A stretch of DNA of 6,685 nucleotides from CAVPGH01 sp046726955 (GTDB taxonomy: Bacteria; Acidobacteriota; Vicinamibacteria; Fen-336): the NCBI GenBank assembly GCA_046726955.1, contig JBKPBQ010000496.1, positions 1 to 6,685 on the forward strand, given 5' to 3'. A model generated the notes under the pieces. The model ran no database searches, was not told the origin of the DNA, and worked only from the letters and a program-made list of their open reading frames with translations. This document shows positions 1 to 5,851 of the stretch, one piece after another. A program made the position numbers and the translations under genes. Position 1 is the first letter of the stretch; every line of letters starts with the position of its first letter.

Positions 1-910
1 TCTTGGGGTTGAGGCGGATGTCCTCGGTGAGGCGGGCCATCTCCGCCGCCGCCTTCTTGAGGTTGGCCGCGGCCTCGGCCGCGTTCACGTAGAGCTCGTC
101 GTCCTTCGTGAGCTTGCCGAGCGAGCCCTCTCCCCGCTCGATGCGCGCCATCACCGCCTCCATCGAGCTCGAGGAGCGCGTGAGGCCGTCGAGGACGCCG
201 TCCATCCGCTCCGTGAGCGCGTCCAGCCGCTTCACCGCCCGCTCCAGCTCCGGGCCCGCCGTCGCCTTCTCGATGCCCTCGGACGACTTCCGGAGGTTGC
301 GCGAGAGCACGATGAGCTCCTTGCGCTGCTCGACCACGGTTCCCTGCAGCTCCTGCAGCAGCTGGCGCACCTCCCCGCTCCCCTTCTCGACGTTCGTCAC
401 CGTCTCGTCGGAGAGGAGCTTCTCCACGCGGCCCACCGCGGTCTGGGCCGCCTTGGTGAGGTCGTCCACCTGCTCGAACATCCCCTGCCCGATCGATCCC
501 GGGAGGCTGTCCCCCCAGCTGACGGTCTTCGGGGAGCTGCCGGGGATGACGTCCGCCACCATGCCTCCGAGCAGGCCCGCGCTCCTCAGCTCGACGCGCG
601 AATCCGCCGGGATCTTGTACTCGCCCTCGATCTCCAGCCGGATCGTCACGATCTTCTCGTTGATGAAGAACTGCAGGACGCGCCCGATGTTGACGCCGCG
701 CATCTGCACGGGGTCGCCCTTGCGGATCCCTCCTGCGTTGGGGACGGTCGTGTGCACGACGTAGCGGCCGCGGAAGAGCGCCGCGTCGGTCAGGGTGAAC
801 AGGGTGATGAGGATGGCCGCGACCCCCGCGATCACGAGGAAGCCGACGGTGACCTCGCGGCTTATGCCCTTCGAGGGAGGAGCGGGGGGAAGGGGTTTTT
901 CGGGCGTCAC
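1..910 (-). CDS. mlaD: MlaD-family MCE-domain lipid-transport protein (3' end cut by window edge)
   Basis: This is the periplasmic substrate-binding subunit of an Mla-type ABC transporter. It is anchored in the inner membrane and passes phospholipid between the MlaE permease and the periplasm. The visible 303 codons give a short Pro-rich cytoplasmic N-terminus (residues 1-18), one membrane helix at about 20-40 (EVTVGFLVIAGVAAIL) and an MCE domain at about 48-128. The MCE domain includes the family signature NAGGIRKGDPVQMRGVNIG (58-76). A long, heptad-like helical tail runs from about 140 to the edge. The last visible residues are DIRLNPK; homologues usually end a few residues beyond such a motif, so probably only a handful of codons are missing. 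The GTG start overlaps the mlaF stop (GTGA) and has a GGAGG Shine-Dalgarno 4 nt upstream (915-919), inside the last mlaF codons. This implies translational coupling. The tail makes it far longer than E. coli MlaD (about 183 aa). The family call is firm; the exact lipid cargo is unknown. Confidence 0.93.
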   Translation of the reverse strand, partial: MTPEKPLPPAPPSKGISREVTVGFLVIAGVAAILITLFTLTDAALFRGRYVVHTTVPNAGGIRKGDPVQMRGVNIGRVLQFFINEKIVTIRLEIEGEYKIPADSRVELRSAGLLGGMVADVIPGSSPKTVSWGDSLPGSIGQGMFEQVDDLTKAAQTAVGRVEKLLSDETVTNVEKGSGEVRQLLQELQGTVVEQRKELIVLSRNLRKSSEGIEKATAGPELERAVKRLDALTERMDGVLDGLTRSSSSMEAVMARIERGEGSLGKLTKDDELYVNAAEAAANLKKAAAEMARLTEDIRLNPK

Positions 911-1677
911 TGTTCCTCCATGATCTTGAGGGCCGCGGCGGCGGCGGCCTTGCGGTCCGCGAACGCCTTCACCACGGGATCCGTGCTCGCCCGGAACTCC
1001 GCGGGTGTCCCCACGAAGCGCAGCTTGCCGTGCTCGAGGAGGGCGATGCGGTCGGAGATCTCGAGCGCCTGCTCGATGTCGTGCGTCACGAGGATCGAGG
1101 TCACGTGCGTCTTCTCCGCGATCTCGACGATGAGGCGGGAGACGGCGGCGGTGTTCACGGGGTCGAGGCCGGTCACCGGCTCGTCGTAGAGGATGATCTG
1201 GGGCCGGCCCACGATGGCGCGGGCGAGGCCCACGCGCTTGCGCATGCCCCCGGAGAGCGCGGAAGGCAGCTTGTTGAGCACGATCTCGGTGTCGAGGTTC
1301 ACGTCCTCCAGCGACTCCACGACGCGGCGCAGGACCTCCTCGCGCGGCAGGCGCTTGAGCTCGGCGTCGGAGAGGCCCAGCGACACGTTCTCGTACACGG
1401 TCATGGAGTCGAAGAGCGCGGCGTACTGGAAGACGTAGCCCACCTTGCGGCGGATCCGGTCGACGGCATCCCGTCCGGAGTGGTAGACCGACTCCCCGTC
1501 CACGGCGACGTCCCCGGCGTCGGGCACGAGGAGCCCGTTCGTGGTCTTGAGCAGCACGCTCTTGCCCGTGCCCGAGGGCCCCACGATCGAGAGCAGCTCC
1601 CCGTCGTTGACGGTGAGGCTGATCCCGGAGAGCACAGGCACGTCGAACGCCTTCCAGACGTCGCGGTACTCGATCAT
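907..1677 (-). CDS. mlaF: MlaF-type ABC transporter ATPase
   Basis: This 256-aa cytoplasmic ATPase powers the Mla lipid transporter. All nucleotide-binding motifs are intact: Walker A GPSGTGKS (33-40), Q-loop Gln84 (VGYVFQYAALF), signature ALSGGMRKRVGLARA (140-154), Walker B IILYDE (161-166), D-loop GLDP (170-173) and H-loop His198 (LVTHD). The LSGGM signature followed by RKRVGLARA, and the YDEPVTGLDPV stretch, are typical of the MlaF/Ttg2A branch rather than of generic importers. The length matches the family. The ATG start (1675-1677) lies 6 nt after the mlaE stop with no clear Shine-Dalgarno, so it is probably translated by coupling from mlaE. The 3' end overlaps mlaD by 4 nt and carries the mlaD ribosome-binding site. 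The neighbours, a permease upstream and an MCE protein downstream, confirm the assignment. Confidence 0.96.
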   Translation of the reverse strand: MIEYRDVWKAFDVPVLSGISLTVNDGELLSIVGPSGTGKSVLLKTTNGLLVPDAGDVAVDGESVYHSGRDAVDRIRRKVGYVFQYAALFDSMTVYENVSLGLSDAELKRLPREEVLRRVVESLEDVNLDTEIVLNKLPSALSGGMRKRVGLARAIVGRPQIILYDEPVTGLDPVNTAAVSRLIVEIAEKTHVTSILVTHDIEQALEISDRIALLEHGKLRFVGTPAEFRASTDPVVKAFADRKAAAAAALKIMEEQ

Positions 1678-1683
1678 GATCGG

Positions 1684-2493
1684 TCAGTTCAGGAAGAGAG
1701 GCGGGAACATCGCGTCGAGCACGAGCACCGAGATGATCATGATCACGACCGCAGTCGTGGTCGACCGTCCTACGCCCTCCGCCCCGCCGCGGGTATGCAG
1801 GCCCATGTGCACGGCGATCAGCGGGACGATGAAGCCGAAGACCGTTCCCTTCATCAGGGAGTAGAAGAGGTCCCAGGAGTGCCAGAACAGGCGCGCTCCG
1901 TAGAGGAACGAGTCGGTGCCGAGGCCGGTCGTGGAGCGGGCCGCGATCATCCCCGCGACGAAGCCCACGAGGTTGGCGAGGCCGACGAGGAGCGGCGCCG
2001 TCACCGTGCCCGCGATCAGGCGGGGGGCGGCGAGCACCGGCACCGGGTCGCGACCCAGCGAGTAGAGGGCGTCGATCTGCTCGGAGACCTGCATCGTCCC
2101 GAGCTCCGCGGTGATCCGGGCCCCCACCCGGCCGATGAGCACGAAAGCGGTCATGACGGGGCCCAGCTCGAGCACGACGCTCGAGGTGACGACGCTGCCG
2201 AGGACGTAGAGGGGCACGGCGCTCGTGAACTGGTACCCGCCCTGCATGGAGGTCACGACACCGGAGAGGATCCCGGTCACGCAAACGAGAGGAACGCTCT
2301 GCACTCCCATCAGGTAGGCCTGGATGACGATGTCCCGGAAGCGCACCTCGCCGCGGACGGTCGCCTGCACCGCCCGGGCGAGGAGCAGGCTCATGCCCCC
2401 CGCGTGGGCGGCCAAGCGCTCCGCAACCCCCCCCAACAGACGCACGGGGGCGAGCGCCACGCGCTCGGCGCTCAATCGCCCTCCGTCGCGCAA
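1684..2493 (-). CDS. mlaE: MlaE-family ABC transporter permease
   Basis: This 269-aa polytopic inner-membrane permease forms the core of the Mla lipid transporter, pairing with MlaF in the cytoplasm and MlaD in the periplasm. The conserved MlaE/YrbE stretch is present: LELGPVMTAFVLIGRVGARI (108-127), then TAELGTMQVSEQIDAL (128-143), the segment that contacts the ATPase. Hydrophobic segments lie at about 65-80, 95-120, 150-180, 215-230 and 245-265. The protein ends in MFPPLFLN. An amphipathic N-terminal segment (about 10-45) precedes the first core helix, as in E. coli MlaE. The TTG start is supported in two ways: the codon just before it in frame is TGA, and a GGAG Shine-Dalgarno (2499-2502) sits 5 nt upstream. 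It is the first gene of the visible operon and is divergent from the PilZ gene. Confidence 0.94.
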   Translation of the reverse strand: MRDGGRLSAERVALAPVRLLGGVAERLAAHAGGMSLLLARAVQATVRGEVRFRDIVIQAYLMGVQSVPLVCVTGILSGVVTSMQGGYQFTSAVPLYVLGSVVTSSVVLELGPVMTAFVLIGRVGARITAELGTMQVSEQIDALYSLGRDPVPVLAAPRLIAGTVTAPLLVGLANLVGFVAGMIAARSTTGLGTDSFLYGARLFWHSWDLFYSLMKGTVFGFIVPLIAVHMGLHTRGGAEGVGRSTTTAVVIMIISVLVLDAMFPPLFLN

Positions 2494-2498
2494 TCACT

Positions 2499-2502
2499 CT
2501 CC
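2499..2502 (-). promoter_or_regulatory. Shine-Dalgarno that fixes the mlaE TTG start
   Basis: On the minus strand GGAG sits 5 nt upstream of the TTG at 2491-2493. An in-frame TGA directly precedes that TTG, so no earlier start is possible. Later in-frame GTG/TTG codons would shorten the N-terminal amphipathic segment. Confidence 0.7.
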
Positions 2503-2540
2503 AAAGACCGCAAGACCTTCAATTCTACGCCATTACGAGG

Positions 2541-2570
2541 GGCGAGCCGGAGGTTGACGACCCGCTCGCC
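2541..2570. repeat. Perfect 7-bp inverted repeat flanking a -35-like box
   Basis: GGCGAGC (2541-2547) and GCTCGCC (2564-2570) are perfect reverse complements separated by 16 bp. The spacer contains TTGACG (2554-2559), the candidate -35 box for the PilZ gene. TTTT follows at 2571-2574, so it can also be read as a terminator-like hairpin on the plus strand, though no plus-strand gene ends here. An operator or a 5'-leader hairpin are both possible. Confidence 0.45.
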
Positions 2571-2622
2571 TTTTGGGCTAACATTCCCGCCTACCTGACG
2601 TGATAACCACGGTCATCCCCCT

Positions 2623-3462
2623 GTGAGCGGCGCAGAGCGCCGACGTAATCCTCGGCTGGGAATCGCGATCGCGGTGAGGGTCCAGGGCTTCCTCAGCGAT
2701 GGCGGCACCTGGGAGGAGATCTGCAACACCGACGACATCTCCGCGGGCGGAGCTTCCTTCACGTTGTCCCGTAGCGTCGAGCTCGGCCAGGTGCTGCATC
2801 TGTCGTTGAATCTCCCCAAGCGCCTCCGGCAGTACGACCTGAACGACGTCTCCTACCGTGTCTACTCGCTCGTGCGGGGGATCTCCCGCAAGGGCGAGCA
2901 GACCCGCGTGGGCGTGATGTTCTTTGGAAAGTTCCCGCCCCGGGGGTTCCACGAGCGCCCGAGCGCGCGATTCCTGCTCCCGTCGGACAGCCAGCCCGGC
3001 TTGAGCCCGCCTCTCATGCCGCGACCGGGAGAGACGCCGCTCGACCCGTCTCCCCCCTCGCCGCCTGCCGCCTCTCCGCCCTCGGAGCCCGCGTCTCCTC
3101 CCGCGACCCCTTCGCCGATGCCCAAGGCGGAGCCTCCGGCCCCCGCCGGCGACTCGTCGGAGCGGCGCGTCCATCGCCGCGTGGACATCTTCGTCAACTT
3201 CACGATCCAGCAGGTGGACGAGTGGGGCGCGGTCCTGCAGGAAGAGCTCACCGTCGCCGACAACATCAGCAAGGGCGGTGCCCGGGTCATGACGTCGCTC
3301 GACTTCATGAAGGGCGACACGATCCTGGTGCAGGAGGCGGGGGGCGGCTTCGCCACCCGCGCCGAGATCCGCGATGTGCGAAAGGGGCCCGATGGGATCC
3401 CGCGGCTCCACTTGAGGTTCCTCGACCGCCAGACGCCGGACCGGATGCTCAAGCAGGGCTGA
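2623..3462 (+). CDS. Tandem PilZ-domain protein, probable c-di-GMP receptor
   Basis: This 279-aa soluble protein has two PilZ domains, the fold that binds cyclic di-GMP through RxxxR and (D/N)xSxxG motifs. Domain 1 (about 5-105) has R7-x3-R11 in ERRRNPR and D38-I-S40-A-G-G43. Domain 2 (about 178-275) has R181-x3-R185 / R182-x3-R186 in ERRVHRR and N214-I-S216-K-G-G219. Both motif pairs are therefore intact. A Pro/Ser/Ala-rich linker (about 120-176), probably disordered, joins them. There is no signal peptide, membrane helix or output domain such as GGDEF, EAL or a kinase, so it presumably acts by changing its contacts with a partner protein on ligand binding. The GTG start is the only in-frame candidate after an upstream TGA (2596-2598); no convincing Shine-Dalgarno precedes it. 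It is divergent from mlaE and stands alone as a transcription unit. Domain identity is well supported; ligand binding and partner are inferred. Confidence 0.85.
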   Translation: MSGAERRRNPRLGIAIAVRVQGFLSDGGTWEEICNTDDISAGGASFTLSRSVELGQVLHLSLNLPKRLRQYDLNDVSYRVYSLVRGISRKGEQTRVGVMFFGKFPPRGFHERPSARFLLPSDSQPGLSPPLMPRPGETPLDPSPPSPPAASPPSEPASPPATPSPMPKAEPPAPAGDSSERRVHRRVDIFVNFTIQQVDEWGAVLQEELTVADNISKGGARVMTSLDFMKGDTILVQEAGGGFATRAEIRDVRKGPDGIPRLHLRFLDRQTPDRMLKQG

Positions 3463-3482
3463 AGTCCTCCGGTGGAGACAAA

Positions 3483-3511
3483 AATGGCAGCCTCGGCCGC
3501 TCGTTGCCATT
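3483..3511. repeat. Inverted repeat AATGGCA/TGCCATT downstream of the PilZ gene
   Basis: AATGGCA (3483-3489) and TGCCATT (3505-3511) are perfect 7-bp arms around a 15-nt GC-rich loop, starting 20 nt after the PilZ stop. The stem is AT-containing and is followed only by a broken T run (TTCTT), so it would be a weak intrinsic terminator at best. It is centred about 180 bp upstream of the predicted sigma-54 start site, a distance at which an activator-binding site could also lie. Confidence 0.4.
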
Positions 3512-3652
3512 CTTACCACGGCGTGTCGAAAAGCCCCGCGCCCGCCTCGTCCGACGCCTAACTCATTGGCACAAAAGCTCGTAATTCCTCACCCGGCGTG
3601 ACCCTCCTCGACCGAAGCCGGTCTAATGCCGCAGATTCCGGCCGTTAGGCGA

Positions 3653-3667
3653 TGGCACATCGTTTGC
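3653..3667 (+). promoter_or_regulatory. Sigma-54 (RpoN) -24/-12 promoter candidate
   Basis: TGGCAC (3653-3658), five bases, then TTGC (3664-3667) matches the core sigma-54 consensus TGGCAC-N5-TTGC in every defined position. The invariant GG (3654-3655) and GC (3666-3667) are separated by exactly 10 bp. The base after TTGC is C rather than the preferred A/T. Transcription would start near 3679, giving a leader of about 80 nt to the GTG at 3762. It is in an intergenic region, on the correct strand, and upstream of a gene. A sigma-54 promoter needs an AAA+ enhancer-binding activator, which is not encoded in this window. Confidence 0.55.
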
Positions 3668-3761
3668 CAACCGAATGCGGCAGGAGAGCCGTGCCATTAA
3701 AGACGTTCGACCGACGCGAGATCGCGCTGGGGGCGGGGTTCTGCCGACCTGAGCGGAGAGG

Positions 3762-4487
3762 GTGCCCGGTGAGGTTCGATCCGAGGTCCGAGTGACGGAA
3801 AGCCGACAGGACGGAACCAAGCTCGTTCGAATCGCTCCGCCGGCACCCGCGCCCGCCGAGGCGACCCCGGAGAGCAAGCAGTCCAAGAAGAAACGCGACA
3901 AGGTCCGCTCCGCCTGGATCTCCTTTGCGGGCCGCATCGTCGCCCAGCTCGTCGGCGCTCTCGCCACGGTCGTCCTCGGCCTCCTCCTCGCCCGGAAGGT
4001 CTATCCGCCGGGGGGCAAGCACGTTCCTCCGCCGACACCCGATCCTGCCCCGACGTCCGCTCCCCTGTCCGCGCGCGCTCGCGCCGGCGCCTCCATCGCA
4101 GTCCTGCCGTTCGCGAACATCTCCGGCGACCCGCAGCACGAGTTCTTCACGGACGGGATGACGGACGCCCTCATCACCGACCTCGCGAAGGTGCGCGCGC
4201 TGCGCGTCATCTCCCGGACGTCGGTCCTGCGCTACAAGGGGGACACGAAACCCCTGCCGGAGATCGCGCGGGAGCTCGGGGTGACCGCCGTGGTCGAGGG
4301 CTCGGTGGTGCGCGCGGGCAACCGCGTGCGCGTCACCGCCCAGCTCATCGACGCCGCCACCGACGAGCACCTGTGGGCGGAGAGCTACGACCGCGACGTG
4401 AAGGATGTGCTCGCCCTGCAGGACGAGCTGGCCCGGTCGATCGCGCGCGAGGTCCTGGCGCGCGTCGCCCCCGACGAGGCGAGCTAG
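3762..4487 (+). CDS. Membrane-anchored TolB-like (COG5616/FlgO-like) domain protein
   Basis: This 241-aa protein has a Lys-rich cytoplasmic N-terminus (KQSKKKRDK, 39-47), one membrane helix at about 53-77, a Pro-rich spacer (82-101) and a single TolB-like domain at about 110-231. The domain shows the usual sequence landmarks SIAVLPFANISGD (111-123), FFTDGMTDALITDLA (128-142), VISRTSVLRYKG (149-160), ELGVTAVVEGSVVRAGNRVR (171-190) and HLWAESYDRD (203-212). In relatives this domain normally sits between an N-terminal winged-helix, cyclase or Ser/Thr kinase module and C-terminal TPR repeats. Here it has neither and stops 10 residues after the domain. The biochemical role of the domain is unknown. 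By topology it should face the periplasm. The GTG start is the first after an in-frame TGA and has GGAG 3 nt upstream; GTG 3792 (GAGG 5 nt upstream) would remove 10 residues. A sigma-54-like promoter lies upstream. Its stop overlaps that of the convergent M20 gene. Confidence 0.82.
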   Translation: MPGEVRSEVRVTESRQDGTKLVRIAPPAPAPAEATPESKQSKKKRDKVRSAWISFAGRIVAQLVGALATVVLGLLLARKVYPPGGKHVPPPTPDPAPTSAPLSARARAGASIAVLPFANISGDPQHEFFTDGMTDALITDLAKVRALRVISRTSVLRYKGDTKPLPEIARELGVTAVVEGSVVRAGNRVRVTAQLIDAATDEHLWAESYDRDVKDVLALQDELARSIAREVLARVAPDEAS

Positions 4488-5761
4488 GCCGGACGCCCTC
4501 CTCGCGCCAGGTCCACGAGCGCGAGGGCGATCACGCGCGTGGCGTCGCGCAGGTCCTCGATCGCGCACCACTCGTCGGGCTGGTGGGCGAGCTCGAGGAC
4601 ACCCGGGCCATAGGCGACACAGTGCTCGACACCCGCGAGGCGGGCGAAGTGCTTCTGGTCGTAAGTACCGGGGCTGGCGATGAGCGCCGCCTCGGCGCCG
4701 CGGACCTCGCGGATCGCGCGCGCGAGGGCGTGGGTGAGGGGCGATCCCGCGGGCGTCTCCACCGGATGGACGACCATCCGATCGCGCAGCTCGTACTCGA
4801 GCGTCGGGACGCGTCGCGCGGTTTCTTCGAGGAGCGCTCGCACCTCGTCGCGCGTCTTCTCGAAGCCCTCCTCGATCAGGAAGCGCCGGTCGAAGATGGC
4901 GAGGCAGCGGTCGGCCACGCACGGCGACTGCACCGCCTCTCCCGCCTGCCCGCCTTGCACCGCGTTGACGTTGAGCGTGGCGCGGGCGGCACCGGACGGC
5001 ACGACCGGCATGCGCGTGACGCGCGTGCCCAGCACGGGCAGGAGGCGCTCACGGAACGCCTCGAGCACCGCGCCCATGCTCTCGATCGCGCTCACGCCGA
5101 GGAACGGCATGCTGCCGTGGGCGATCCGCCCGCGGGTCTCGACCTCGAACCAGTAGACGCCGCGGTGGCCGACGCAGATGCGGTCGACGCCCAGAGGCTC
5201 GGGGATGATCGCGTAGTCCGTGTTCGTGCGCGAGATCCGGCCGGCCTTGGCGAGCCAGGCGACACCCGCGAATCCCCCGCTCTCCTCGTCCACGGTGCCG
5301 CTCACCTCGATGCGGCCGGGAAGCTTCACACCGGCGCGCCGCAGGGCCTCGGCTGCGTACACGGCGGCCGCGATCCCCGCCTTCATGTCGCACGTGCCGC
5401 GTCCCCAGACCCTCCCCTCGCTCACGCTCCCGCCGAAGGGATCGACCGTCCATCCCTTCCCGGGAGGGACCACGTCGAAGTGGCCGTTCAGGTGGACGAC
5501 CGGACCGGGACCGTCGCCCGCGCGCGAGCCCACGACGTTCAGCCGAGGGTGCGTGGCCGTGTGCTCCGGCATCCCCTCCGCCGCGTGGTACTCGACCTCG
5601 AAGCCGAAGCGGCGGAGCCGCTCGCCGATGAGACGGGCGCAGTCCTCGTAGTTCTCGCCCGGAGGGTTGATCGTGGGGATGCGGACGAGCTCGCCCGTGA
5701 ACGCGGCTGCTTCGTCGAGGAGCGCGTCGACCTGCTTCACCACGCTGTCCGTGTGGCTCAT
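4484..5761 (-). CDS. M20-family metallopeptidase / ArgE-DapE-type deacylase
   Basis: This 425-aa cytoplasmic enzyme belongs to the two-zinc M20 hydrolases, which cleave an acyl or peptide amide bond on small substrates such as N-acyl amino acids or dipeptides. The metal and catalytic residues are all present: His94 and Asp96 in HLNGHFDVVPPG, bridging Asp125 in GRGTCDMKAG, general base Glu159 and metal ligand Glu160 in TVDEESGG, Glu188 in IPEP, and C-terminal His393 in LAHQPDEW. His215 (RIAHGSMP) marks the lid/dimerisation domain (about 200-320). Length is normal and no signal peptide is visible. The ATG at 5759-5761 has only a weak GCGGG upstream. Substrate cannot be told from sequence: acetylornithine deacetylase, succinyl-diaminopimelate desuccinylase and carboxypeptidase-like members look alike, and no biosynthetic neighbours help. 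It is divergent from the P1 peptidase gene and convergent with the TolB-like gene. Confidence 0.92.
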   Translation of the reverse strand: MSHTDSVVKQVDALLDEAAAFTGELVRIPTINPPGENYEDCARLIGERLRRFGFEVEYHAAEGMPEHTATHPRLNVVGSRAGDGPGPVVHLNGHFDVVPPGKGWTVDPFGGSVSEGRVWGRGTCDMKAGIAAAVYAAEALRRAGVKLPGRIEVSGTVDEESGGFAGVAWLAKAGRISRTNTDYAIIPEPLGVDRICVGHRGVYWFEVETRGRIAHGSMPFLGVSAIESMGAVLEAFRERLLPVLGTRVTRMPVVPSGAARATLNVNAVQGGQAGEAVQSPCVADRCLAIFDRRFLIEEGFEKTRDEVRALLEETARRVPTLEYELRDRMVVHPVETPAGSPLTHALARAIREVRGAEAALIASPGTYDQKHFARLAGVEHCVAYGPGVLELAHQPDEWCAIEDLRDATRVIALALVDLARGGRPA

Positions 5762-5851
5762 CGCCCGCTAGTCTAGCGTGCCGTCGTTCGTGTTGGCGGG
5801 ATCCGGTGTTTCAAAGTAGTCTGCTCGCCGTGCACTTCGTGGAGGTGTGAC
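5762..5851. promoter_or_regulatory. Divergent promoter region between the M20 and P1 peptidase genes
   Basis: This 90-bp gap must hold promoters for both genes, but I found no convincing -35/-10 pair on either strand. The one notable element is the odd palindrome GCTAG-T-CTAGC (5767-5777), 5 bp upstream of the M20 ATG. It could be an operator or part of a -10 region. The palindrome is short enough to be chance. Confidence 0.35.
5841..5845 (+). promoter_or_regulatory. Shine-Dalgarno that fixes the P1 peptidase TTG start
   Basis: GGAGG lies 6 nt upstream of the TTG at 5852-5854, an ideal spacing. The TTG opens directly into a signal peptide. The nearby GTG triplets at 5845 and 5847 are in other reading frames. 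Confidence 0.75.

Larger units (their letters stand above)
2494..2622. promoter_or_regulatory. Divergent promoter region between mlaE and the PilZ gene
   Basis: This 129-bp gap must serve both divergent genes. On the plus strand TTGACG (2554-2559, 5/6 match to a sigma-70 -35 box) is followed 19 bp later by TAACAT (2579-2584, 4/6 match to a -10 box). That would place transcription start near 2591, upstream of the PilZ GTG at 2623. On the minus strand TAGAAT (2522-2527, 5/6 match to -10) lies 28 nt before the mlaE start, but I see no good -35 box at 16-18 bp. The plus-strand spacing is longer than the ideal 17 bp. These are motif matches only; neither promoter is established. Confidence 0.4.
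3463..3761. other. 299-bp intergenic region rich in TGGCA/TGCCA motifs
   Basis: I see no convincing gene here. TGGCA or its complement TGCCA occurs six times (starting at 3485, 3505, 3567, 3653, 3665 and 3692), well above what chance predicts for about 300 bp. Two pairs form perfect 7-bp inverted repeats: 3483-3489 with 3505-3511, and ATGGCAC 3652-3658 with GTGCCAT 3691-3697. An imperfect inverted repeat (CTAA...TTAG ends, GC-rich inner arms) spans about 3624-3649. The region looks less GC-rich than its coding neighbours, as expected for regulatory DNA. The only open frame I noticed is 24 codons from the ATG at 3627, without a ribosome-binding site. Confidence 0.5.

Noticed and set aside
108..764. 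218-codon plus-strand frame antisense to mlaD
   Set aside because: Ser/Arg/Pro-rich composition with no motif. The minus strand encodes a clear MCE protein with a coupled start, which is open to the window edge.
1030..2598. 522-codon plus-strand open frame opposite mlaF and mlaE
   Set aside because: It is extremely rich in His, Arg, Glu and Asp, has no recognisable domain, and lies antisense to two genes with full family motifs. Long antisense frames are expected in GC-rich DNA.
2578..3519. Minus-strand frame opposite the PilZ gene
   Set aside because: Arg/Gly-rich, no motif. The plus-strand frame has two PilZ motif pairs and its Pro linker explains the odd antisense composition.
3567..3578. 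Second sigma-54 promoter at TGGCAC (3567-3572)
   Set aside because: There is no TTGC at the required distance; the nearest GC is only 7 bp from the GG.
3627..3701. 24-codon open frame starting ATG in the intergenic region
   Set aside because: No ribosome-binding site, no family resemblance, and it runs through the sigma-54-like site and a repeat arm, so regulatory DNA is the simpler reading.
4460..4700. Frameshifted TPR continuation of the TolB-like gene
   Set aside because: I looked for TPR-like sequence in the other plus frames after 4487 and found only Arg/Ala/Asp-rich antisense of the M20 gene, so a simple frameshift does not explain the missing C-terminus.
3645..4922. 425-codon minus-strand frame across the TolB-like gene
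   Set aside because: Arg/Ala/Gly-rich shadow sequence that also crosses the sigma-54-like region. The plus strand carries a recognisable TolB-like domain.
4373..5776. 467-codon plus-strand frame opposite the M20 gene
   Set aside because: Low-complexity Arg/Asp/Ala/His composition. The opposite strand has every M20 metal ligand in place.
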